Assembly (NCBI GenBank): GCA_035566435.1
Contig: DATMRF010000148.1
Span: 1 to 48,187 of the forward strand
Length of the DNA: 48,187 nucleotides
Reading direction: 5' to 3'
DNA from: DATMRF01 sp035566435
GTDB lineage: Bacteria > Verrucomicrobiota > Verrucomicrobiia > Limisphaerales > UBA8199
Shown here piece by piece: positions 8,033 to 16,699 of the stretch. The position numbers and the translations under genes were made by a program. The number at the start of each line of letters is the position of its first letter. The stretch's first letter is position 1. Below the pieces are notes generated by a model. The model saw only the letters and a program-made list of their open reading frames with translations. It was not told the DNA's origin and did not search any database.

Positions 8033-8366
8033 CGTTGCTCTGAGGAAAGCAATAATCTGCTAGCTGCAACGACTCGCATTAGTTTTGCTGTCGCCTTTCC
8101 TGTCCTCAATCTCTCCGCGTCGAAAAGCCGACTTCAGGCCGCAGGGACTGGAGCAATTCGCGTTCAGCGGACTTCCATAGATGTTATTAAACCTAATAAT
8201 TCTGCATGTAACCGCTCACAAAACCTTTTCCGGCGTTGGGCAGGGCAAAAAAAGCTAATAGAACAGCAAGGGAAGGGAAGCCGCCCGGGCCGGGAGGGCT
8301 TATCTGTGTTTCCAATGATCGAGCGAAAATTGCTAAGCGCCGTGACATAAACAACTAAACCGGTCC
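8033..8366. other. Spacer before the second electron-transfer module
   Basis: About 330 bases hold no recognisable gene. Because a terminator precedes it, this stretch should contain the promoter of the second module. I saw no confident -35/-10 pair. Confidence 0.5.
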
Positions 8367-8828
8367 ATGCGACGCCTTTTTAACATGCCGCCCCAGGTCC
8401 TCCGGCTCTGCCTGCTGGCCGTCGGGATCGTGGCGTTTTATTCGGTTGCCCGGTATATCCTTACGCCGGCCTCGTTCCGGCAGTATGGCTGGTTTCGCGG
8501 AGACGCTTTGACGGAACTGCAAGAGCGGGACCGGGTGTTTGCCGGGAAAAAGGCTTGCGACGAATGCCATTCCGACGAGGTGTTGAAGCTGTCCAAACAC
8601 GAGCACAAGACCCTGTCCTGCGAGGGTTGCCACGGCCCCGGTCAGGTCCATTCCAACGACCCGAAGAAGGAAAACATCGAGAAGAGCACGTTCGCGGTTT
8701 GCCTCCGCTGCCACGAAGCCAACCCGTCCCGGCCCAAGTGGCACAAACAGATCGTGGTCAAAGAGCACTACACGGGGTCCAAGTGCACCGAATGCCACGT
8801 CCCCCACTCTCCCACGGAGGTCCCATGA
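8367..8828 (+). CDS. Membrane-anchored tetraheme c-type cytochrome, second module
   Basis: This 153-residue protein has one membrane helix at about residues 11-32 and four heme sites: CDECH (64-68), CEGCH (85-89), CLRCH (112-116) and CTECH (140-144). It is shorter than the module-1 tetraheme protein and not obviously collinear with it, although both occupy the first position of a cytochrome / ferredoxin / NrfD set. The stop overlaps the ATG of the ferredoxin gene (ATGA at 8825). It is expected to face the periplasm and to receive or deliver electrons for the ferredoxin subunit. Confidence 0.88.
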   Translation: MRRLFNMPPQVLRLCLLAVGIVAFYSVARYILTPASFRQYGWFRGDALTELQERDRVFAGKKACDECHSDEVLKLSKHEHKTLSCEGCHGPGQVHSNDPKKENIEKSTFAVCLRCHEANPSRPKWHKQIVVKEHYTGSKCTECHVPHSPTEVP

Positions 8829-9634
8829 GCCACAACTTCTCCCGCCGCAGCGTCCTCGGTAAAATCGGCGCCACCCTCGCCGGGCTGATGGCGGCTCCGC
8901 TGGCCCGCACCGCTAAAGCGGCGGTCCAGAAGGTCCTCGTGAGCACCGGCGCGGCTAAAGGTTACGATCCGACCAAACACAAGTGGGTGATGGCAATTGA
9001 TGCGAACCGGTGCATCGGTTGCGGCTTGTGCGCCGAAGCCTGCAAGAAGGAGAATCACGTTCCCGAAGGCCCTTACTTTCGCACCTGGATCGAACGCTAC
9101 ATCATCACCAAGCCCGAGCCCGGCTCCGGCGCAGCACGGGGCGAGACGCTGGTGGATTGCCCGGAGGGAGGGATGCATGGTTTCCCCGAGCCGTCCGTGC
9201 CGAAGGAACAGATTCAACATTCATTCTTCGTCCCCAAGCTTTGCAACCTTTGCCACCACTCACCGTGCGTGCAGGTGTGCCCCGTTGGCGCGACGTTCGA
9301 CGCTCCGGATGGGGCGGTGCTCATCGATCCCAAGTACTGCATCGGTTGCGGGTTCTGCATCCAGGCTTGCCCCTACGGCTGCCGCTTCCTCAGTCCGGCC
9401 ACCAAGACGGCAGAGAAATGCACGCTGTGCTACCATCGGATTACCCGCGGGCTTAAACCGGCGTGTGTGGAAGTGTGCCCGACCCAGGCGCGAGTGTTCG
9501 GCGACCTAAAGAACCCGGTTCCCGACGACCCCATCCAACAGTTTTACCAGAATAATCGCGTGCAAGCCCTCAAGCCGCATTTGGGGACGGAGCCTCGCCT
9601 GTTCTACGCGGGCATCGACAAGGAGGTCAGGTAA
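8825..9634 (+). CDS. Tat-exported four-cluster [4Fe-4S] ferredoxin subunit, second module
   Basis: This 269-residue protein starts with a Tat signal (FSRRSVLGKIGATLAG) and has four cysteine groups: CIGCGLCAEAC (63-73), CNLCHHSPCVQVC, CIGCGFCIQAC, and CTLC with CVEVC further on. It belongs to the same NrfC/PsrB/HmcB family as the 4287 gene but is about 46 residues shorter. The ATG at 8825 was chosen because it places the RR motif at residues 7-8 and overlaps the upstream stop. The NrfD gene follows after one base. It should form the electrical link between quinol site and hemes. Confidence 0.92.
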   Translation: MSHNFSRRSVLGKIGATLAGLMAAPLARTAKAAVQKVLVSTGAAKGYDPTKHKWVMAIDANRCIGCGLCAEACKKENHVPEGPYFRTWIERYIITKPEPGSGAARGETLVDCPEGGMHGFPEPSVPKEQIQHSFFVPKLCNLCHHSPCVQVCPVGATFDAPDGAVLIDPKYCIGCGFCIQACPYGCRFLSPATKTAEKCTLCYHRITRGLKPACVEVCPTQARVFGDLKNPVPDDPIQQFYQNNRVQALKPHLGTEPRLFYAGIDKEVR

Positions 9635-9635
9635 C

Positions 9636-10841
9636 ATGACCAACGTGATTACGAATGTCGTGCTCGAACTGGCGCCGCATTTCGAGGGGTACGTCTATCC
9701 GAACGAAGCGACGCAGCAGCCGTTGTGGAGCGTGCTGATCGTGCTTTACCCTTACATCACCGGGCTGGTGGCGGGCGCGTTCATCATGGCGTCGCTGGTG
9801 CGTGTGTTTAACGTCAAGGCCCTCGAACCGGTTTACCGGCTGTCCCTGCTCACCGCGTTCGCGTTTCTGTTGTGCGCGCCGCTGCCGCTGCTCTTTCACC
9901 TCGGGCATCCGGAGCGGTGCTTCGAAGTGATGATGACGCCCCACCTGACGTCACCCATGGCGATCTTCGGATTTGTTTATGCGTGGTATCTGATGGCCGT
10001 GCTGCTGCTGGAACTGTGGTTCAATTACCGCCAGGACTTCGTGCGGTGGTCGGAGACAACGCCGGGTTTCAAAGGCATCCTTTATCGATTGTTCACGGTT
10101 GGCGTGACCGATGTTTCCGAGCCGGCGGTCAAACTGGACCACCGGATCGGACATATCCTGTCGATTGTCGGCATCCCCTCGGCTTTTCTGCTGCACGGTT
10201 ACGTGGGGTTCATCTTCGGCTCCGTCAAGGCGAACCCGTGGTGGGGCAACTCGTTGATGCCAATCATTTTCATCATGTCGGCGATGGTGTCAGGCATAGC
10301 GCTGTGCGTGTTCAATTACATGGTCCTGAGCTGGATTAGGCGCAAAACCGTGGATATGAAGTGCCTGGATGTGATGTGCATGTTCCTGTTCTACGCGCTG
10401 GTAATGGACGCGGCGATCGAGGCGCTGGACTGGGTGCATCGCATTTACTCCGCCGAAGAAGGCTTCCAAGTGATGCAATACATGGCGCGCGAGAAACTGT
10501 TCTACACGTTGAGCCTGGGCCAGGTTATGTGTGGCACGCTGGTGCCGCTGATCTTGCTCGGAGTGCTGCAGTTAATCCGCAAGCAGGTGCCGGAGCTGGT
10601 CCGCCGGCGCATGTATTTTGCGAGCGCCGCTTTGATTCTGATCGGTGTGCTGGCAATGCGTTGGAACGTCGTCATCGGCGGACAACTCTTCTCGAAGAGC
10701 CTGCGGGGAATCATGAGCTATAAGATGGAAATCGCAGGCCTGGAAGGCTGGGCTATGGGCACCCTGCTCTTCTTTCTGCCGTTCATCATTTTGACGGTGT
10801 TTATCAAGCTGTTCCTCTCCGAGAAGCACCCAGCGTCGTGA
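9636..10841 (+). CDS. NrfD-type polytopic quinol:electron-carrier membrane subunit, second module
   Basis: This 401-residue polytopic protein has roughly ten helices and the family motif HLGHPERCFE after helix 3, equivalent to DLGRPDRFW in the first module. The later loop between helices differs from the first copy, so the two modules are paralogous and not recent duplicates. It starts two bases after the ferredoxin stop. Its likely role is menaquinol oxidation (or quinone reduction) coupled to the FeS subunit. The direction of electron flow cannot be decided from sequence. Confidence 0.9.
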   Translation: MTNVITNVVLELAPHFEGYVYPNEATQQPLWSVLIVLYPYITGLVAGAFIMASLVRVFNVKALEPVYRLSLLTAFAFLLCAPLPLLFHLGHPERCFEVMMTPHLTSPMAIFGFVYAWYLMAVLLLELWFNYRQDFVRWSETTPGFKGILYRLFTVGVTDVSEPAVKLDHRIGHILSIVGIPSAFLLHGYVGFIFGSVKANPWWGNSLMPIIFIMSAMVSGIALCVFNYMVLSWIRRKTVDMKCLDVMCMFLFYALVMDAAIEALDWVHRIYSAEEGFQVMQYMAREKLFYTLSLGQVMCGTLVPLILLGVLQLIRKQVPELVRRRMYFASAALILIGVLAMRWNVVIGGQLFSKSLRGIMSYKMEIAGLEGWAMGTLLFFLPFIILTVFIKLFLSEKHPAS

Positions 10842-10977
10842 CGGCCGAACCGTGCACGGGTGGCCAGGAAGAGGAACAACGATTTCGGACCGGGCGGTGC
10901 CAACGGTGAATTCGCTTTCCCGCCGGCAGGCGCTTCGGGCCGAGACTGACAGTCAGTTGAAACAAAGTACTAAAAAC

Positions 10978-11307
10978 ATGAAGAAGCTAATACCACTGGT
11001 GGTCGCCGCGATGGCGCTCACCGCGGGGTCCGCGCTCGCGGCGGACGCCAAAGCTCAGTATGAACAGGACTGCGCCAAGTGCCACGGAGCCGATGGCAAA
11101 GGCGAGACCAAGATGGGCAAGAAACTGGGCGCTAAAGACTATACCGATGCCAAGGTGCAGGCCGAGTTGAAAGACGAAGCCGGCGTCAAAGCCATCAAAG
11201 AGGGCCTCAAGGACAAGGACGGCAAGTCCGTGATGAAGCCCACCGAGGGCATCTCGGACGCCGACGCGAAAGCGCTGGTGGCCTACATGCGCACCTTAAA
11301 GAAGTAG
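10978..11307 (+). CDS. Periplasmic Lys-rich monoheme cytochrome c, copy 3
   Basis: This 109-residue protein has a signal peptide (hydrophobic run ending ALAADA), heme site CAKCH in CAKCHGADGKGETKMGKKL, and a candidate distal Met in KSVMKPTEGIS. It is the third paralogue of the set and follows the second NrfD gene as the other two follow the first. The ATG at 10978 is chosen because the upstream in-frame extension (from 10852) has no signal-like or conserved character. A GC-rich hairpin without a T-run lies just downstream. Confidence 0.9.
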   Translation: MKKLIPLVVAAMALTAGSALAADAKAQYEQDCAKCHGADGKGETKMGKKLGAKDYTDAKVQAELKDEAGVKAIKEGLKDKDGKSVMKPTEGISDADAKALVAYMRTLKK

Positions 11308-11326
11308 GTCTTTGCTAACCTCACGA

Positions 11327-11367
11327 GCCCCGGGATTGGCGCCCCGTAGTGCGCCGCATCCCGGGGC
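11327..11367. repeat. GC-rich hairpin after the third cytochrome c
   Basis: GCCCCGGGAT (11327-11336) pairs perfectly with ATCCCGGGGC (11358-11367), and the 21-base loop contains a further GGCGC/GCGCC pairing. There is no poly-T tail, so it is more likely a repeat or RNA-stability element than an intrinsic terminator. Confidence 0.6.
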
Positions 11368-11503
11368 CCGCTAAGCTCGAAGGGAAGCTCGAAATCCGAA
11401 AGCGAACTGCGAACATGGCCACAAAAGACCACCGAGACGACAAGGAATTGGAAATCAAAAGATTTCTCTGTGTTCCTTGCGTTCTTTCGAAGCAATCTGC
11501 GTA

Positions 11504-13006
11504 ATGAGTGCTGAACCCTTCTCTGCCGCTCCGATAGCGCCGCCGCGCCGCTCTTCCGTGTTCCGCAACTGGGTGAGCTTGACCGGCCTGGTGGTCATGG
11601 TCGGCAGTTTGTTTTCCTTCCTGCTGCTGCTGCTGCTGGATGCGATGGCGCATTTTGCCAATCCGTACGTTGGGATTCTCACTTACCTCGTGGCTCCAGG
11701 CTTCCTGGTGATGGGCGCGGTGCTGGGAGTTCTCGGCGCCTTCTTCCGTAATCGCCAAATCGTCCGAACGGCAGGGCCATTCGCGCCGCTGCGCATTGAT
11801 TTAACGCTGCCGCGCGATCGCAAACGGTTCGGTTTGTTTCTGGCCGCCAGCGTTATTTTCCTGCTGGTCTCGGCGCTGGGCAGTTACCGCAGTTATACCT
11901 TTACAGAGTCGGTGCAGTTTTGCGGCCAGGCCTGTCATGGTGTGATGAAACCGGAGTTTGTGACTTACTCGCACTCGCCGCACGCACGGGTGGCCTGCGC
12001 CGAATGTCATATCGGCAAGGGCGCCACCTGGTACGTCCGTTCGAAGCTGTCCGGCACCTATCAGGTCTATGCCACCACGGCCAACAAATATCCACGGCCC
12101 ATTCCCACTCCGGTGAAAAACCTGCGTCCGGCCCAGGAGACCTGCGAGGAGTGTCACTGGCCCAAGAAGTTCGTCGGCAACGTCGAGCGCACCTACAATT
12201 ACTTTCTCGGCGACGAAACCAATTCGCCGTTCACGGTCCGCATGCTGCTCAAGGTCGGCGGCGGCGACTCCACCCACGGGCCGGTCGGCGGGATTCATTG
12301 GCACATGAACGTGGGCAACAAAATTGAGTATCTTGCGACCGATGAGGCGCGTCAGAAAATTCCCTGGGTCCGGATGATCGATGCGCAAGGCGTCGTGACC
12401 GAATTTCGCTCCCCCAGATTCACGAACAGCGTCGATGCGGCGCAGGTGCGGCGGATGGACTGCATGGATTGCCATAACCGGCCCGCTCACCGGTACGAGT
12501 CGCCAAACAGCGCCGTCAACCTGGCGATTTCGCTCGAGAAAATCGATCGCACGCTGCCCTGGATCAAGACCAACGCGCTGTACGCACTGACGCGCAAATA
12601 CACGAATGAAACCCAGGCCGTCCAAGGCGTTGCCACGATCCTCGCCGAACGCTACCCTGCCGACAAATTCCCCGATCGCCAGCCGAGCGTGAGAGCGGCG
12701 ATTACCGCGGTCCAGCAGATCTATACCAACAATTTCTTCCCCGAGATGAAGGCCAGTTGGCAGGTGTACCCGGATAATCTCGGCCACAAGGATTGGCCCG
12801 GATGCTTCCGTTGCCACGACGGTTCGCACAAGACGCCAGATGGCAAGCGCTCGATCAAGGCCAGCGATTGCAGCACCTGCCACACCATCCTCGCCCAGGG
12901 CAACGGGGCGGACTTGAAGCAGCTCGCTCCCGACGGCCAGAAGTTCAAACACCCGGGAGATGAAGTCGATGGGGCCTGCAATGATTGCCACACCGGCGGA
13001 CTCTAA
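11504..13006 (+). CDS. NapC/NirT-like heptaheme membrane cytochrome c
   Basis: This 500-residue protein has three hydrophobic segments (about 24-48, 55-80 and 108-127) followed by seven heme sites. The first is the CX3CH form CGQACH (140-145), inside the phrase ESVQFCGQACHGVM, then CAECH, CEECH, CMDCH, CFRCH, CSTCH and CNDCH. The first four fit a NapC/NrfH-type quinol dehydrogenase core, in which a CX3CH first site is known in some branches. The last three form a C-terminal extension. The ATG at 11504 begins just before the first helix. It could relay electrons from menaquinol to the 11-heme protein encoded next. Confidence 0.88.
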   Translation: MSAEPFSAAPIAPPRRSSVFRNWVSLTGLVVMVGSLFSFLLLLLLDAMAHFANPYVGILTYLVAPGFLVMGAVLGVLGAFFRNRQIVRTAGPFAPLRIDLTLPRDRKRFGLFLAASVIFLLVSALGSYRSYTFTESVQFCGQACHGVMKPEFVTYSHSPHARVACAECHIGKGATWYVRSKLSGTYQVYATTANKYPRPIPTPVKNLRPAQETCEECHWPKKFVGNVERTYNYFLGDETNSPFTVRMLLKVGGGDSTHGPVGGIHWHMNVGNKIEYLATDEARQKIPWVRMIDAQGVVTEFRSPRFTNSVDAAQVRRMDCMDCHNRPAHRYESPNSAVNLAISLEKIDRTLPWIKTNALYALTRKYTNETQAVQGVATILAERYPADKFPDRQPSVRAAITAVQQIYTNNFFPEMKASWQVYPDNLGHKDWPGCFRCHDGSHKTPDGKRSIKASDCSTCHTILAQGNGADLKQLAPDGQKFKHPGDEVDGACNDCHTGGL

Positions 13007-13010
13007 TCCA

Positions 13011-15314
13011 ATGCCTTCAGTGAACCGAATTTACAGCTTTGACCGCGGTAGCCGCTCGAGTGCTTTGTCGATCCACTGGAGCGGGGATGGCCAGGTCCAC
13101 GTGGAGTCAGCAGAGGTGAGGTACGTTCGGGGACGTGGCCGTCCCCGCCCCGGCTCGTGGTTCTTCCGTGCGCTTATTCCAATTTTCGAGTTTCAATTCT
13201 GCTGCCGCCTGCTGGCGCTGATCGCCTGGCTCGGCCTCGGGCTGAGTTCGGTTGCGGCCGCCGAAAAGAATCCCAACGCCGCGTGCCTGGACTGTCACTC
13301 GGACAAGACGCTGTTCAAAACCAATGCCGCGGGACAGGGGATTTCGCTCTTTGTCGATGAAGGGCGCCTGGCCGCGAGTGCCCACCACACCAACACCTGC
13401 GCCAGTTGCCACGCCGACCTCACCGTCAAGCATCCCGATGACAACGTTGCGGCCAAGCCGGTAAACTGCGCGAGCTGCCATGAGGCGCCTGGGCGCGAGT
13501 ACGTGGCGAGCATCCATGGGGCGAGTCATGCGCGGGGCGCTTCCGGTGCGGCCACCTGTACGGATTGCCACGGCTCACACGAAATCCTCCCCGCCAAGCA
13601 CGCCGACTCGCCCGTGTTCAAGCTCAACCTGCCCAGCACCTGCGCGAAGTGCCACAGCAATCCCGGGCTGACCAAAGAGTACCAGATGAAATACCCGGAA
13701 GCGGCGGCGCAGTACATGGATAGCATTCATGGCCGGGCACTGCTCAAGATGGGCCTGATTGTGGCCCCTTCGTGCAACGACTGCCACGGGGTGCACAATA
13801 TCGGGCGCGCGGTGGACCGCGACTCACCGATCAACAAAGCCAACGTCGCCAAGACCTGCGGCAAATGCCACGTAAAAATCGAAGAGATCTACAATAAGAG
13901 CGTTCATGGCCAGCTCCTGGCCAAAGCCGATAAGCGCGGCCCGGTTTGCACCGATTGCCACACCGCCCACCAGGTGGAGACCCCGCGCAACGGCCATTTC
14001 AAAATGGCGAGCGACCAGCGCTGCGGCCGTTGCCATGAAGATCGCCTCAGCCACTATCGAGACACCTATCACGGCAAGGCGATGGCCCTGGGCAAACCTA
14101 CCGTCGCATCCGACGTTGCCGCCTGTTACGATTGTCACGGTCATCACGACGTTTTGCCCCCTTCGAACCCCAACTCGCACCTGTCCAAAACCAATATCCT
14201 GGCCACCTGCCGGCAGTGCCATCCGGGCGCCACGATGGGGTTCACGCTCTACAGGCCCCATGCCAATCCCCTGGATGGCAAGAATTATCCGCTGCTCCAT
14301 GCCACGTTCCTATGCATGACGGCGTTGCTGGTGGGCGTGTTCGTATTTTTCGGCGGGCACACGGGCGCGTGGCTTTTCCGCGCGGGTTACTTGTATCTGC
14401 ACGACTCGAAGAAGTTCCGCGAGGCGAAGATCAGCACGCAGAACGGCGGTGAGTGGTTTACGCGCTTTGCTCCGTTCGAACGGTTCCTGCACTTCCTGGT
14501 GGTGACCAGCTTTCTCCTCCTGGTGATTACGGGCATGCCGCTCAAGTTTTACTATACGGACTGGGCCAGGACCATGTTCTCGATCATTGGCGGCGCGGAA
14601 ACCGCACGCGCGCTGCATCGGCTGGGCGCCATCGTCACGTTCCTGTATTTCGGCTTGCACGTCGTCGCTGTGACCGCCAGCTGCTGGACTGGTCGTAAAC
14701 GAGTGCGCGACCCTCAGAGCGGCAAATGGAGCCTCAAGCGGCTTTGGAACGTGGTGTTTGGGCCGGATTCCATGATGCCGACGATGCAGGATTGGCGCGA
14801 TTTCGTTGCGCACAACAAATGGTTCTTCGGCAAAGGACCCAAGCCGCACTTCGACCGGTGGACCTACTGGGAAAAGTTCGATTACTTCGCCGTGTTCTGG
14901 GGCGTGTTCATCATTGGCTCGTCGGGCCTGTTCATGTGGTTCCCGACGTTTTTCACCCGCTTCCTACCGGGCTGGCTGATTAACATCGCGCTGGTCATTC
15001 ACTCCGACGAAGCCCTGCTGGCGGCCGGCTTCATCTTCTCCATTCATTTCTTCAACACCCATTTCCGGATTGAAAAATTCCCGATGGACACCGTCATCTT
15101 CTCGGGCCGGGTCTCGAAGAACGAGATGCTGCACGAACGCAGCCGCTGGTATGAGCGCCTCGTGGCGGAAGGTCGGCTGGATGATTTCCGCGTCCGCGAC
15201 GAATGGCTGCGGTGGCGTAGCATCGCGAGGAGCTTCGGTTACTTCTTCTTCGGCCTGGGCATCATCCTGCTGGTCCTGATCATCTACGCGATGATCACCC
15301 GCCTGGCGCACTGA
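13011..15314 (+). CDS. Eleven-heme cytochrome c fused to a b-type cytochrome membrane domain (CbcL-like)
   Basis: This protein is about 767 residues long. The N-terminal half has eleven CxxCH sites from CLDCH (about residue 92) to CRQCH (about residue 400), many followed by GxH phrases as in cytochrome c3-like folds. The C-terminal half has five or six helices with histidines suitable for two b hemes (FERFLHFLV, LHRLGAIV, GLHVV, IHSDEAL, SIHFFNTHFR), as in CbcL of Geobacter. It is expected to take electrons from menaquinol and pass them into a periplasmic heme wire. The start is uncertain: the ATG at 13011 gives a 65-residue basic extension before the signal-like helix, and a repeat (13129-13151) lies inside that extension. 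GTG codons at 13101 and 13116 are alternatives. Confidence 0.85.
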   Translation: MPSVNRIYSFDRGSRSSALSIHWSGDGQVHVESAEVRYVRGRGRPRPGSWFFRALIPIFEFQFCCRLLALIAWLGLGLSSVAAAEKNPNAACLDCHSDKTLFKTNAAGQGISLFVDEGRLAASAHHTNTCASCHADLTVKHPDDNVAAKPVNCASCHEAPGREYVASIHGASHARGASGAATCTDCHGSHEILPAKHADSPVFKLNLPSTCAKCHSNPGLTKEYQMKYPEAAAQYMDSIHGRALLKMGLIVAPSCNDCHGVHNIGRAVDRDSPINKANVAKTCGKCHVKIEEIYNKSVHGQLLAKADKRGPVCTDCHTAHQVETPRNGHFKMASDQRCGRCHEDRLSHYRDTYHGKAMALGKPTVASDVAACYDCHGHHDVLPPSNPNSHLSKTNILATCRQCHPGATMGFTLYRPHANPLDGKNYPLLHATFLCMTALLVGVFVFFGGHTGAWLFRAGYLYLHDSKKFREAKISTQNGGEWFTRFAPFERFLHFLVVTSFLLLVITGMPLKFYYTDWARTMFSIIGGAETARALHRLGAIVTFLYFGLHVVAVTASCWTGRKRVRDPQSGKWSLKRLWNVVFGPDSMMPTMQDWRDFVAHNKWFFGKGPKPHFDRWTYWEKFDYFAVFWGVFIIGSSGLFMWFPTFFTRFLPGWLINIALVIHSDEALLAAGFIFSIHFFNTHFRIEKFPMDTVIFSGRVSKNEMLHERSRWYERLVAEGRLDDFRVRDEWLRWRSIARSFGYFFFGLGIILLVLIIYAMITRLAH
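13129..13151. repeat. GC-rich palindromic repeat, copy 2
   Basis: This is identical over 23 bases to 1755-1777 (core GGGGACGTGGCCGTCCCC). It lies in frame within the extension preceding the signal-like helix of the 11-heme cytochrome, where it would encode GRGRPRP. Confidence 0.7.
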
Positions 15315-15325
15315 GCCGTCTGGGT

Positions 15326-15355
15326 GGTTGATAGTTGAGAGTTGATGGTCGATAG
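15326..15355. repeat. TTGATAG word array in a spacer
   Basis: GTTGATAGTTGAGAGTTGATGG contains three variants of the 8-base word also seen at 2827 and 31735. The rest of the 15315-15489 spacer has a GCCTCCCTGGCTAAAGCTACGG motif and no gene. Confidence 0.65.
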
Positions 15356-15489
15356 AGGGGGTCGAAGGGGTTTAGCCTCCCTGGCTAAAGCTACGGAGGC
15401 CGGGCGGGGGATTTGGCGCTTTCAGTTAGCGGCAGCCTCTCTTATGTTCCGGGGGGCCTGGCACACCGGCCTTAACTGTTTACAAACCT

Positions 15490-16692
15490 ATGGAATCGTT
15501 GCCGACTGTATTACTAAAACCGGGGGAAGCTGATCGGATCGTCGCGGGCCATCCGTGGGTTTACCACAGCTCGATTCTCAGGCTCACACACCCGGCCGCG
15601 GACGGCGATTTGGTTCAGGTGAAAGACCATCGGCAGCGGCTGCTGGGAGTGGGCTTTTATAACTCGAAGTCGAGGATCAATGTGCGCGTCCTCGCGCCCG
15701 AGCGGGCTGAAATCAATCAGGCCTTCTTTGAGGAGCGTATCCGAGCGGCCTGGGCCGTGCGGCAAAGGCAGTTGCCGGCGGCGACCTCCTTTCGCGTGGT
15801 GAACGCCGAGAGTGATTTCCTCAGCGGGTTAATCGTCGACAAATACGAGGACGTGCTGGCGGTTCAGATCTCCTCGCTCGGCATGGACCAGCGCAAGCCG
15901 CTGATCCTCGCAGCGCTGAGGGCGATTTTCGCGCCGCGCGCCATCCTCGAACGCAGCGATGTGGGGTCGCGCAAATTTGAAGGTCTCCCGGAAGCGAACG
16001 GGATGCTTGACGGAGAGGTCGCCGGGCCGGTGACCGTAAACCTGAACAAGTTGAAATTCGAGACGGACCTGGTAGCGGGGCACAAGACCGGACTCTATCT
16101 GGACCAGCAGGTCAATTACCACCGAGTCGCCGAGCTGGCCAACGGCGGCCAGGTGCTGGATGCGTTCAGTTTTATCGGCGGCTTCGGCCTGCACGCGGCC
16201 CGGGCAGGGGCTGCACACGTCCACTTCCTCGACCAGAGCGCGGAAGCCATCGCTGCCGCCACGCGGAATGCGGCAGCTAATGGCCTGGCGGAGAAGTGTT
16301 CATTCGAAGCGGTGAACGTATTTGACTGGCTCAAGGCGCAAACGACAACCCGGCCGCACGAGAAGGTGCTGCCGCGGTGGGACCTGATCGTTCTCGATCC
16401 GCCGTCGTTCACGCGAAACCGCGCCTCGGTCCCGGACGCGTTGCGCGGTTACAAGGAGATTCACCTGCGAGCGCTGAAGCTGCTGAAACCTGGGGGCATA
16501 CTGGCGACATTCTGTTGCTCGCACCACGTCGATGCGGGGCTCTTCCAGGACACCGTGCTTTCCGCGGCGTTCGATGTGCGCCGGATTCTGCGGCGCGTCG
16601 CGACTTATTCGCAATCGCCCGACCATCCCATTATTCCGATGATCCCGGAAACGGAGTACTTGAAGGGGTTCGCGTTTGAGGTTGTAAGGTGA
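15490..16692 (+). CDS. rlmI: RlmI/RlmK-family 23S rRNA (cytosine-5) methyltransferase
   Basis: This 400-residue protein has an N-terminal PUA domain (VLLKPGEADRIVAGHPWVY, residues about 8-70), a connecting RlmI-type beta region, and a class I SAM-dependent methyltransferase domain. The glycine motif is DAFSFIGGFGLHAARAGA, followed by acidic FLDQS, and the catalytic-loop region is LIVLDPPSFTRN. A CCSHH phrase near the end corresponds to the family's conserved SCS-type motif. Members methylate C1962 of 23S rRNA in E. coli. The length matches the family (about 395). It is convergent with the RNase D gene, with only seven bases between the two stops. Confidence 0.88.
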   Translation: MESLPTVLLKPGEADRIVAGHPWVYHSSILRLTHPAADGDLVQVKDHRQRLLGVGFYNSKSRINVRVLAPERAEINQAFFEERIRAAWAVRQRQLPAATSFRVVNAESDFLSGLIVDKYEDVLAVQISSLGMDQRKPLILAALRAIFAPRAILERSDVGSRKFEGLPEANGMLDGEVAGPVTVNLNKLKFETDLVAGHKTGLYLDQQVNYHRVAELANGGQVLDAFSFIGGFGLHAARAGAAHVHFLDQSAEAIAAATRNAAANGLAEKCSFEAVNVFDWLKAQTTTRPHEKVLPRWDLIVLDPPSFTRNRASVPDALRGYKEIHLRALKLLKPGGILATFCCSHHVDAGLFQDTVLSAAFDVRRILRRVATYSQSPDHPIIPMIPETEYLKGFAFEVVR

Positions 16693-16699
16693 CGGGTGT

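Noticed and set aside
11801..12991. A 396-codon minus-strand frame opposite the heptaheme cytochrome
   Set aside because: The seven heme motifs on the plus strand establish the true gene.
3639..15314. Naming the cluster a nitrite (Nrf) or sulfate-linked (Qrc/Dsr) respiratory system
   Set aside because: No NrfA-type nitrite reductase, sulfite reductase or other terminal enzyme is present; NrfD/FeS modules are shared by many pathways.
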